Part shown: piece by piece, positions 1 through 6,287 of the stretch | Layout: the number at the start of each line of letters is the position of its first letter | How positions within the stretch are numbered: position 1 is the stretch's first letter | Source of the DNA: Spirochaetota bacterium | GTDB lineage: Bacteria; Spirochaetota; Spirochaetia; Treponematales; Breznakiellaceae | Assembly: GCA_023406985.1 (NCBI GenBank) | Contig: JAEXTK010000100.1 | Location: forward strand, 1-6,897 | Reading direction: 5' to 3' | DNA length: 6,897 bases | Notes under the pieces: generated by a model | Database searches by the model: none | Seen by the model: only the letters and a program-made list of their open reading frames with translations | Told to the model about the DNA's origin: nothing | Made by a program: the position numbers and the translations under genes

Positions 1-90
1 CCCCTCTTCGGCTTCATCGGGAGCGACCGCGTGAACGTCCTCGGCCTCAACCGGGAACTGGATCGGCGCTACGGGAGGGAGAGCCCATGA
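1..90 (+). CDS. kdpC: KdpC, potassium-transporting ATPase subunit C, C-terminal end only
   Basis: The reading frame is open from the left edge and stops at TGA 88-90, leaving 29 residues. They contain VNVLGLNRELD, matching the conserved C-terminal VNVLxLNxxLD stretch of KdpC. KdpC is the single-span membrane subunit of the KdpFABC high-affinity K+ pump, where it stabilises the KdpA-KdpB complex and affects ATP affinity. The assignment rests on this short motif plus the immediately following kdpD, the usual neighbour. The kdpD start ATG at 87-89 overlaps this stop as ATGA, indicating a shared transcript and coupled translation. The start and most of the gene, including the membrane segment, lie outside the window. 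Confidence 0.86.
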   Translation, partial: PLFGFIGSDRVNVLGLNRELDRRYGRESP

Positions 91-2738
91 CCGAGGACCG
101 GGCCAGGCTCAAGATTTTCCTCGGCATGGCCGCGGGCGTCGGCAAGACCTACGCGATGCTGAGCGAGGCCCGCGCGCGGCGCGCCGAGGGTCTCGACGTC
201 GTGGCCGCGTTCGTGGAGACCCACGGCAGGAGGGATACCGAGGAGATGCTCGCCGACCTGGAGCGCATCCCCGTCCGCGCGGTCGCCTACCGCGGGACCT
301 CCCTCGTCGAGCCCGATTACGACGCCGTCCGCGAGCGCCGCCCCGCGGTGGCGCTCGTGGACGAACTGGCCCATTCGAATGCGCCGGGTTCCCGGCGCCT
401 CAAGCGCTGGAGGGATGTCCTCGACCTCCTGGACGACGGCATCTCCGTGTGGACGGCCCTCAACGTCCAGCACATAGAAAGCGTCGCCGACGTCGTCGAG
501 GACTTGACCTACGCCCCGATCCGCGAGCGCGTGCCCGACTCGGTCCTGGACCGGGCCGACGAGATCCGCCTCATCGACCTGGCGCCGGAGGAACTCATCG
601 AACGCCTCTCCGGCGGCAAGATCTACCGAGGCGCGCAGTCGCGGGAGGCGATGGAGCGCTTCTTCAAGCCGCGGAACCTCGCCGCCCTGCGCGAGATAGC
701 CTTGCGCTGGTCGGCGCAGAACGCCGCATCCCGCACGGCTTCCTACGGCGCGGGCGACGCGGCCCACTACGCCAAGTCGGGCGCTCGCCTCCTCGTCGCG
801 GTGGGGAGCGCCCCTTCCTCGGAGTACCTGGTACGCTGGACGCGCCGCGCGGCCTTCGCGCAGCGCGCGGAATGGCTCGCGGTCCACGTCGACCCCGGCG
901 CGGACCTTTCCCCCGATGACGCGGCGCGGCTCGAGCGGAATCTGGACCTCGCGCGGAAACTCGGCGCCGAAACGGTGGTGCTCCCCGCAGCGGACGTGGT
1001 GAGGACCACGGTGGATTACGCGCGCTCGCGCGGCGTCACCCAGATCGTCGTGGGCAAGTCGGGCCTTTCCCGTTCCCGCGTCCCGTGGCGCCGGCCCACC
1101 ATCGCCGAACGTTTCCTCCAGGAATCCCTGGAGATCGATTGCGTGGCCGTTTCGGAGCGCAACGCCGCGCGCCTCCCCGCGTCCATTCGCTTCGGCCGCG
1201 CCCTCGCCGCGCTCTTCGCGGCCCCCGCAAGCCGGTACGCCGCCGCGGCCGCGGTATTCGGCCTCCTCACCCTCCTCAACTTCCCCGTCGCGGACGCGGG
1301 CGGCTACCGGGCCTCCGCCATCGTCTACCTCGCGGGCGTCGCCCTCGCGTCCCTCGCGCTTCCCCTCGGGCCGGTGCTCTTCCTCGCCGCCGCGAGCGCC
1401 CTGGCGTGGAACTACCTCTTCATCCCGCCGCTCTACACCTTCGCCATCGGCCGGGCCGACGACGCCCTGACCTTCGGCCTCTACTTCGTCGTGGCCCTCG
1501 TGACCGGGACGCTCACCGCCCGGATGCGGAAGAACGAGCGCGGCACGGCCGAACGCGAACGGCGGACGCGCGCGCTCTACGACCTGGCCCAGCGGCTCGC
1601 CGCCGCCCGCGGCGCGGACGAATGCGCGGAAGCGGGCCTGGCCGCGGCGGAGACGGCGCTGCAAGGAAAAGCGGTCATCGTCCTCCGGCCCGAAGGGCCG
1701 GGGGAAGGGCTGCCCCTCGGATCGGCGTCCGCGGAGGTGGACGAGCGCGAAGCCGCCGCCGCGCGCTATGCCTGGGAGTCGGGGAACGCCTGCGGGAAGG
1801 GGACCGACTCCTTGGGCGAGAGCCGCTTCCTCTGGCTCCCCCTCGTCGCGGGAGAAGCGAACGTCGGTTCCCTCGGCGTCTCCCTCGCCGCGGGCCTCCC
1901 CTGGACCTCCTCCGCCAAGGAGTTGGCGACCGCCTTCGCCTATTCGATCGCGAGCGCGCTCGCGCGGGAACGGCTCGCCGACCGCAGGCGGAAAGACGCG
2001 CTCGGCCTGGAATCCGAACGTCTCGCCCGGACCCTCCTCAATTCCGTATCCCACGAGATCCGCACGCCGCTCGCCGCCGTCATCGGCGCGGCCACCGCGC
2101 TCGCGGACGAGACGACGGCGGCCGACGTCTCCTCGCGCACGGACCTGCTCGCGGAGATACTCGCCGCCGCGGGCCGGCTCGACCGCATCGTCGAGAATCT
2201 CCTGTCGATGACGCGCATCGAGGCGGGCGCCCTCCGCCTCAGGAAGGAAAAGGTCGATCCCGCGGAACTCCTGTCCGCGGCTGCCGACGACGCCCGCGAG
2301 GCGGAGCGGGCGCGCTCGGGCCCGGGCCGCGAGAGCGCGATGCCCCGGATCCTGATCGACGCCGCGGCGGCGCCCCGGCTCGTCGCGGTGGACGAGGCGC
2401 TCTTCGTCCAACTGATCTCCAACCTCGCGCGGAACGCGCTCCGTCATTCGCCCGCGCTTTCGGCCGTCGAGCTCCGCGCGGAGGAGAAGGGCCGGGACTT
2501 GACGATCCTCGTACGGGACCGCGGGCCGGGCGTTCCGGCGGCGGAGCTCGACCGCATCTTCGACAAGTTCTTCCGCGGGGAGGGCGCGCGGGGCGGCGGC
2601 CTCGGGCTCGGCCTCTCCATCTGCCGGGGCATCGCCGAAGCCCACGGCGGCCGGATCGAGGCGGCCGGGAGGGAGGGAGGCGGGCTCGAATTCCGCGTGC
2701 GCATCCCCGGTTGCGCGGAGGAGGAATCCCATGCGTAG
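87..2738 (+). CDS. kdpD: KdpD, membrane sensor histidine kinase for potassium/osmotic stress
   Basis: 883 residues, close to the 894 of E. coli KdpD, with every expected domain. The cytoplasmic KdpD domain (about 5-212) has Walker A GMAAGVGKT at 13-21 and a Walker B-like ALVDELAHSNAPG with D92-E93. A universal-stress-protein domain spans about 233-355. Four membrane segments (DUF4118) lie at about 382-400, 408-427, 428-447 and 460-478. A GAF-like linker covers about 490-625. The HisKA domain has the phospho-accepting H656 in SVSHEIRTPL. The ATPase domain shows an N box with N783, DRGPGVP (811-817), IFDKFFRG (824-831) and GLGLGLSI (838-845). It autophosphorylates and passes phosphate to KdpE when K+ is limiting. 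The ATG at 87 is preceded by GGGAGGGAGAG (73-83) and overlaps the kdpC stop. The Usp domain has an SxS (S328, S330), but I do not see the FTAxY half of the c-di-AMP motif known from S. aureus KdpD, so c-di-AMP control is not supported. Confidence 0.98.
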   Translation: MTEDRARLKIFLGMAAGVGKTYAMLSEARARRAEGLDVVAAFVETHGRRDTEEMLADLERIPVRAVAYRGTSLVEPDYDAVRERRPAVALVDELAHSNAPGSRRLKRWRDVLDLLDDGISVWTALNVQHIESVADVVEDLTYAPIRERVPDSVLDRADEIRLIDLAPEELIERLSGGKIYRGAQSREAMERFFKPRNLAALREIALRWSAQNAASRTASYGAGDAAHYAKSGARLLVAVGSAPSSEYLVRWTRRAAFAQRAEWLAVHVDPGADLSPDDAARLERNLDLARKLGAETVVLPAADVVRTTVDYARSRGVTQIVVGKSGLSRSRVPWRRPTIAERFLQESLEIDCVAVSERNAARLPASIRFGRALAALFAAPASRYAAAAAVFGLLTLLNFPVADAGGYRASAIVYLAGVALASLALPLGPVLFLAAASALAWNYLFIPPLYTFAIGRADDALTFGLYFVVALVTGTLTARMRKNERGTAERERRTRALYDLAQRLAAARGADECAEAGLAAAETALQGKAVIVLRPEGPGEGLPLGSASAEVDEREAAAARYAWESGNACGKGTDSLGESRFLWLPLVAGEANVGSLGVSLAAGLPWTSSAKELATAFAYSIASALARERLADRRRKDALGLESERLARTLLNSVSHEIRTPLAAVIGAATALADETTAADVSSRTDLLAEILAAAGRLDRIVENLLSMTRIEAGALRLRKEKVDPAELLSAAADDAREAERARSGPGRESAMPRILIDAAAAPRLVAVDEALFVQLISNLARNALRHSPALSAVELRAEEKGRDLTILVRDRGPGVPAAELDRIFDKFFRGEGARGGGLGLGLSICRGIAEAHGGRIEAAGREGGGLEFRVRIPGCAEEESHA

Positions 2739-3402
2739 GGCCCTCGTCATCGACGACGATCCGGCGATCCGCAAGCTCCTGGCGGTGAGCCTCGCGGTGC
2801 GACAATTCGAGGTCTTCGGCGCGGGCGACGCCTTCGAGGGGCTCCAGGAGCTCCGCGCCGTCCACCCCGACATCGTGATCTTGGACCTGGGCCTACCGGA
2901 CCTGGACGGGGCCGACTTGCTCGCTTCGGTCCGCGCGACGAGCTCCGTCCCCGTCGTCATCCTCTCGGCCAGGGACGCCGAGGAGGATATCGTGGGCCTC
3001 CTCCAGGCCGGCGCCGACGATTACCTCACCAAGCCCTTCAATACGAACGAGCTCGTGGCGCGCATGGAGGCCGTCCTGCGCCGGCGCACTCCCTCGGCCG
3101 ATCCGGTGCTGCGCGCGGGACCGGTCGCGGTGGACACGGCCTCGCGCGCGGTCACGCTCGACGGCGAGGCCGTGAAGCTCACGCCGACCGAATACGAGAT
3201 CCTCCGCATCCTCGCGGCCAACGCCGGCCGCATCGTGACGCGCACGTCGCTCCTCCGCGAACTCTGGGGCGAGGCCGGCGAGGCGGAGGCCGGAAGCCTC
3301 CGCGTCCACATCGCCGCCCTCCGCAGGAAACTGGAGCGCGAGAGCGAGCGGCCGCCGCTCATCGTGAACGAGATCGGGGTGGGCTACCGGCTCAGGGGGT
3401 GA
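2731..3402 (+). CDS. kdpE: KdpE, OmpR-family response regulator of the kdp operon
   Basis: 223 residues, the normal size (E. coli KdpE has 225). The receiver domain (about 3-115) shows the acidic pocket D8-D9-D10, phospho-acceptor D52 in VILDLGLPDLDG, switch residue S79 and K101 in the KPF motif. The C-terminal winged-helix DNA-binding domain (about 128-222) carries LTPTEYEILRILAANAGRIV and ends in the family-typical VNEIGVGYRLRG. Phosphorylated by KdpD, it should bind upstream of kdpFABC and activate transcription. The ATG lies 8 bases inside kdpD, 4 bases after GGAGGAGGAA (2717-2726), so the start is well supported and translation is probably coupled. The stop at 3400-3402 overlaps, tail to tail, the remnant of a restriction gene on the other strand; no intrinsic terminator with a T tract follows it. 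Confidence 0.97.
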   Translation: MRRALVIDDDPAIRKLLAVSLAVRQFEVFGAGDAFEGLQELRAVHPDIVILDLGLPDLDGADLLASVRATSSVPVVILSARDAEEDIVGLLQAGADDYLTKPFNTNELVARMEAVLRRRTPSADPVLRAGPVAVDTASRAVTLDGEAVKLTPTEYEILRILAANAGRIVTRTSLLRELWGEAGEAEAGSLRVHIAALRRKLERESERPPLIVNEIGVGYRLRG

Positions 3403-4495
3403 GGCGATACGCGCTCCGGCCGTACGATTCCGCCTTCGTGCGGAACGACGAGTTGCCGATCGCCCGATCGGCGCCCGGTTCCTGGAGCGTCAGGTTTCCG
3501 AGCCGGTACACGTAACGCCCCCAATCGTCCATGGGAGAACTCGATTCCCACGCTTCGCCCGGATGCTCGGGGAGGATGTGTTCGATGGCGCCGGAATCGG
3601 CGTCAGGATCGCGCTGAGCGCCTGAAAGGCCGCTTTCCAGTCGGCAGAGGATGCATTTCGCCAGGTGCTTGGATGGTCCTGAAGTCTCCAGCTCGAGATT
3701 CTCGAAATCGTGCTTGAAGTTTTCATCGGGAATATAAACGGGCCTGAGAATCTCGAAGATGGCGATAGAAGGGACGTCATTCGGCGAACCTTGAAGATCG
3801 CGAGCTCCCGTTCGAACGGCCTGCAGTCGGGGTATTCGATCCAGTATTCGTGGTTGGGATCGCCGAGCGCATTGGAGAGCTCGCTGCGGTTCTCCAGCGC
3901 CTCGACCAAGGAAAACACCTCCTGGGGCGTCTTAACCCGGCCCCTGATTATCTTGAAAAGGCGCGGGCCGCGGATGCGCGGGTATTCGCAGAGGAGATGG
4001 TAGCGGAGAGTTCCAGCCCGCGGGGATTGAGCGGGTCGCGGAGCTGGACGAGGTAATCCTGGTAGAACTCGTTGTCGCCGTCGCTCAGGTACAGTTTGGA
4101 GGTCTCGACGAGGGAAGCGGGGTCCTTCTCACCGATGAACCGCGCGCGGCGCCCTTCCGCCCGATCCCGGTTCGCCTCCGCCTCCGGCCCGGCTTCGGCG
4201 AGCGTTTGGAGCTTCTTGATGATCGTCAACGCGAGGAGGGAAAGGGCGGCGAGCTGCTGCCGTCCGTCGATTACGGAGAACTCGCGATCCGACAGTCATT
4301 GGAGTACGTGGGCCCCCATGTAGTGCCGGTCGTCCGGTGAAACGCGCAGCTCGACGATATCGTTCCAGAGATCCTCCCACTGCTCCTCTTCCCAGGAGTA
4401 ATCCCTCTGATAGGGAGGCACCCGGAACCGTTTGCCGGTCCCGATGAGATCGAGATAGGTACTGGTACGTGCAGCGGGACAACTATACCTCGCAT
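3392..4495 (-). pseudogene. Decayed GmrSD-type (DUF262 + DUF1524) restriction endonuclease gene
   Basis: No frame is intact, but translating the minus strand piecewise recovers a DUF262/DUF1524 protein in the correct order. First comes STYLDLIGTGKRF followed by RFRVPPYQRDYSW (4430-4392), EEEQWEDLWNDIVEL and HYMGAHVLQ. After an in-frame TGA (4298-4296) comes VIDGRQQL (4274-4251), the counterpart of the catalytic DGQQR motif, then TIIKKLQ and LRDPLNPRGLELSAT. A changed frame gives LRYHLLCEYP, RLFKIIRGRVKTPQEVF, LSNALGDPNHEYW and RELAIFKV. Another frame gives LRPVYIPDENF, AKCILCRLE, the HNH-like IEHILPEHP (IEHILP at 3586-3569) and YVYRLGNLTL. Intact relatives are Type IV-like enzymes that cut modified, often phage, DNA. 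The copy is dead: a frame change near 4465, the TGA, apparent deletion joints near 4015 and 3760, and no C-terminus after SAYRLT, where it meets the kdpE stop. The likely original start is ATG 4495-4493. Family assignment is from motif recall, not a search. Confidence 0.86.
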
Positions 4496-4719
4496 ACGGT
4501 CAAATGCACTCCGTCATCTGCGCGTGAGACCGCCTCGGGGGAACGGCGCGACCCCGCAGCCGGCCGGCGCTGCGGGCCGGAGGCCGCGCGCTTCAGAGGC
4601 CGCGGCGGGCGGCGAGGAGGCGCGCCGTGGGGGGCGCGCCGGATGGGCGGTGACCGCCGTTTTTGGGATGGCGCCCCCCGACCTTCCGACCATCCCGAAT
4701 CTTCGCGACACTTGGTCGT
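4496..4719. other. GC-rich intergenic spacer with inverted repeats
   Basis: No convincing gene is seen between the restriction-gene remnant and the reductase gene. The stretch is rich in self-complementary DNA: an 8-bp stem 4553-4560 with 4569-4576 (CCCGCAGC and GCTGCGGG, 8-base loop), the self-palindromic octamer GGCGCGCC repeated at 4619-4626 and 4633-4640 (6-base spacer), a small hairpin at 4646-4658 followed by five T, and a 7-bp stem 4665-4671 with 4690-4696. On the minus strand, downstream of the reductase, I see no hairpin followed by a T run. How that gene ends transcription is therefore unclear. Confidence 0.6.
4646..4664 (+). terminator. Weak terminator-like hairpin with T tract
   Basis: GGCGG (4646-4650), loop TGA and CCGCC (4654-4658) form a short all-GC stem, followed by G and five T (4660-4664). 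The orientation would stop plus-strand transcripts before they run antisense into the 3' end of the reductase gene. The stem is only 5 bp and no plus-strand gene lies directly upstream, so it may be chance in this GC-rich spacer. Confidence 0.28.
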
Positions 4720-5328
4720 TCACCGCACGAAGTTGGTCCACACGCGTTTGACCGGCTCGGGGCGCTCGGGGGCGTTCTCCAAGGCGCGGAGGAGCCAGGC
4801 CATGTTCCGGCCGAGGTTCTCCATGATCGCGACGCCCTCGCCGTCTTCCGCGATCCCGCGCTGGGGGGCGCCGTGGGCCACGTTCCAATAGAAGGAAGGA
4901 ACGATCACGGCCTGGGCCAGGTTCAGGTAGTTGTTGAGTTGCTGAAAGGCCGGGACGCCGCCGGAGCGGCGCACGGACACGACCGCGGCCCCCGCCTTGT
5001 AGCGGAGGTCCACGCCCGCGTAGAAGAGGCGGTCCAGGAACGACTTCATGGTCCCCGCGACTCCCGCGTAGTAGGTCGGCGAGGCGAGGATGACGCCGGC
5101 CGCGGCCGCCGCCTTGTCCCGGCACTCGTTCACGATGTCGTCCGCGATGACGCAGCGGCCCGTCTTCCGGCACCCGTTGCAGCCGGTGCAGCCGCGGATC
5201 GCTTCCGCTCCCACCTGGACGGTCTCCGTCTCGATGCCGGCGGCTTCCAGTTCCGCCGCGACCGTAGCCAGGGCGGAGGCGGTGACGCCGTCGGGATGGG
5301 GACTGCCGTTGAATGCGATGACTTTCAT
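4720..5328 (-). CDS. NADPH-dependent FMN reductase / iron-sulfur flavoprotein-type flavodoxin-fold protein
   Basis: 202 residues with a flavodoxin-like fold. It begins MKVIAFNGSPHPDG, a beta strand followed by the FMN phosphate-binding loop of the NADPH-dependent FMN reductase family. SPTYYAGVAGTMKSFLDR (83-100) is the family's second flavin-contact segment. Between them lies GCTGCNGCRKTGRC with C47, C50, C53 and C59, a C-x2-C-x2-C-x5-C spacing that fits the compact 4Fe-4S motif of archaeal and anaerobe iron-sulfur flavoproteins (Isf). The protein is probably a cytosolic electron-transfer flavoprotein or quinone/FMN reductase; its real partner cannot be read from sequence. The start codon is at 5328-5326, with AGAGGAGG (5342-5335) 6 bases upstream on this strand. 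It stands alone, divergent from the dehydrogenase gene at 5399, and could share regulation through the 70-base gap. The fold call is firm; cluster binding is inferred from the cysteines. Confidence 0.91.
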   Translation of the reverse strand: MKVIAFNGSPHPDGVTASALATVAAELEAAGIETETVQVGAEAIRGCTGCNGCRKTGRCVIADDIVNECRDKAAAAAGVILASPTYYAGVAGTMKSFLDRLFYAGVDLRYKAGAAVVSVRRSGGVPAFQQLNNYLNLAQAVIVPSFYWNVAHGAPQRGIAEDGEGVAIMENLGRNMAWLLRALENAPERPEPVKRVWTNFVR

Positions 5329-5367
5329 GCGGGGCCTCCTCTGTGGAAAGAGGTATACTGTCCGTTG

Positions 5368-5379
5368 CGTCCGCGGACG
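5368..5379. promoter_or_regulatory. Perfect 12-base palindrome in the divergent promoter region
   Basis: CGTCCGCGGACG is its own reverse complement and lies between two divergent starts (5328 minus, 5399 plus). On the minus strand it sits between a TTGACG (5383-5378) and a TATACC (5357-5352), though that spacer is 20 bases, longer than ideal. On the plus strand TATACT (5354-5359) is a possible -10 without a recognisable -35. Symmetry and position suit an operator controlling one or both genes. A palindrome of GC-rich composition is only moderately unlikely by chance. Confidence 0.35.
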
Positions 5380-5398
5380 TCAATACGGAGGGGGAACC

Positions 5399-6184
5399 AT
5401 GAGTACCGCAGTCATAACCGGCGCCAGCAGGGGCATCGGGAGAGGGATCGCCGTCGCGCTCGCCAAGAAGGGCATCGACCTTTGCGTCACGGGGAGGTCC
5501 GAAGGGCAGCTGCGCGAACTCAAGGCGATCGCCGAGGGATCGGGCGTCGCGTGCGAAACGTATGCGTGCGACCATCACGATTTGGGCGCGACCGAGCGTT
5601 GTTTCCGATCCATCGCCGAAAACCACGAAGTGGACTATATCGTGAACAACGCTTGGGGCGGCTACGAAAAGATGGTGGAGGACCAGGTCTATACGTGGGA
5701 GTATAGATTTTGGGATCAGCCGATCCACCGATGGACCTCCATGATGGACGTCGGCGTCAGGACCGCGTTCCTCTGCTCCAAATTCTGCGTACGGGATATG
5801 CTCCGGAATAAACGCGGCGCTATCGTCAATATCTCCTTTTGGGCCGCCCGAATGTACCTGCAGAACGTCATTTACGGCGTATCGAAAGCGGCGATCGATA
5901 AGATGACGCACGATATGTCCGTCGAGCTGGCTCCGTTCGCCGTACCGGTCATTTCCTTGTATCCCGGACTCGTCCGGACGGAAGCGGTCATGGAGAACGC
6001 CCGATTCTTCGACATGAGCAATTCCGAATCGCCCGAGTTCGTAGGCTTGGTCATTCACGCCTTCCTCAACGATGAAGGCGCCATGCAGAAAACGGGCGGA
6101 TTCTACACCACCGCCGAGCTCGCTTCGTCCTATGGGATCGTGGACATCGACGGGAAAAAGATACGCGACAATCGGATGGCCTAA
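5399..6184 (+). CDS. Short-chain dehydrogenase/reductase, DHRS1-like
   Basis: 261 residues of a classical Rossmann-fold SDR. The N-terminal TGASRGIG (7-14) binds the dinucleotide, and TGR after the second strand (31-33) has an arginine often seen in NADP-preferring members. NNAWGG (83-88) is the NNAG-type motif. The catalytic residues are S146 (VNISF) and Y159-x3-K163 (YGVSK), followed by LYPGLVRTE. Several features match human DHRS1 as I recall it rather than generic SDRs: NNA followed by a long insert with FWDQP, the DVGxR stretch where most SDRs have the catalytic Asn, and a C-terminal YGIVDIDGKKIRDN segment. The substrate is unknown. ATG 5399 is chosen because GGAGGGGG (5387-5394) lies 4 bases upstream and the Rossmann motif begins at once; the frame is open further upstream but would run through the divergent gene. 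Base composition is clearly lower in G+C than kdp, which may mean a different origin. Confidence 0.94.
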   Translation: MSTAVITGASRGIGRGIAVALAKKGIDLCVTGRSEGQLRELKAIAEGSGVACETYACDHHDLGATERCFRSIAENHEVDYIVNNAWGGYEKMVEDQVYTWEYRFWDQPIHRWTSMMDVGVRTAFLCSKFCVRDMLRNKRGAIVNISFWAARMYLQNVIYGVSKAAIDKMTHDMSVELAPFAVPVISLYPGLVRTEAVMENARFFDMSNSESPEFVGLVIHAFLNDEGAMQKTGGFYTTAELASSYGIVDIDGKKIRDNRMA

Positions 6185-6185
6185 A

Positions 6186-6200
6186 CCGCCATCCCGGCGG
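6186..6200 (+). terminator. Small hairpin just after the dehydrogenase stop
   Basis: CCGCC (6186-6190), loop ATCCC and GGCGG (6196-6200) form a 5-bp GC stem two bases after the TAA stop. No T tract follows, so it is at best a weak or factor-assisted terminator, or an mRNA 3'-end stabiliser. Confidence 0.25.
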
Positions 6201-6202
6201 CC

Positions 6203-6245
6203 GGCGCGCTTTACAGACGCGGCGCGCTTTACAGACGCGGCGCGC
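6203..6245 (+). repeat. 18-base tandem repeat, 2.4 copies, in a promoter
   Basis: GGCGCGCTTTACAGACGC occurs at 6203-6220 and again, perfectly and without a gap, at 6221-6238. The first seven bases (GGCGCGC) recur at 6239-6245. Each full copy contains TTTACA, so the repeat duplicates the -35 hexamer of the promoter described next. Confidence 0.95.
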
Positions 6246-6256
6246 GGGCCTATGAT
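6228..6256 (+). promoter_or_regulatory. Sigma-70-type promoter of the LUD-domain gene
   Basis: TTTACA (6228-6233) and TATGAT (6251-6256) are separated by exactly 17 bases, and each matches 5 of 6 consensus positions. Transcription would start near 6263, giving a leader of about 25 bases with GGAGGA (6277-6282) 5 bases before the ATG at 6288. A second identical TTTACA sits 18 bases further upstream (6210-6215) because of the tandem repeat; with this -10 its spacing would be 35, so it is unlikely to act as an alternative -35 box here. Confidence 0.72.
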
Positions 6257-6287
6257 CCACTCACACACACCAACACGGAGGACACCC

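Noticed and set aside
897..1155. c-di-AMP binding by the KdpD universal-stress domain.
   Set aside because: Only an SxS (S328, S330) is seen; the FTAxY part expected about 20 residues later is not present (the text there is DCVAV).
1085..2788. A 567-codon plus-strand frame inside kdpD.
   Set aside because: It overlaps kdpD entirely in another frame, gives Arg/Pro-rich sequence without domains, and has no supporting start signal.
69..2960. A 963-codon open frame on the minus strand opposite kdpC-kdpD-kdpE.
   Set aside because: It is the antisense shadow of kdpD in very GC-rich DNA, where stop codons are rare. Its translation is Arg/Gly/Glu-rich low-complexity text with no recognisable motif, while the plus strand has complete KdpD and KdpE domains and proper ribosome binding sites.
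3455..3472. A perfect inverted repeat GCCGATCG-CC-CGATCGGC 50 bases after kdpE, as a possible kdp terminator.
   Set aside because: No T tract follows, and the bases are part of the restriction-gene remnant coding for ADRAIGN, so the symmetry is probably a coincidence of codons.
4296..4298. In-frame TGA of the restriction remnant as a possible recoded (selenocysteine) codon.
   Set aside because: Frame changes elsewhere in the same gene already show it is dead, and homologues have no cysteine or selenocysteine at this position as far as I recall.
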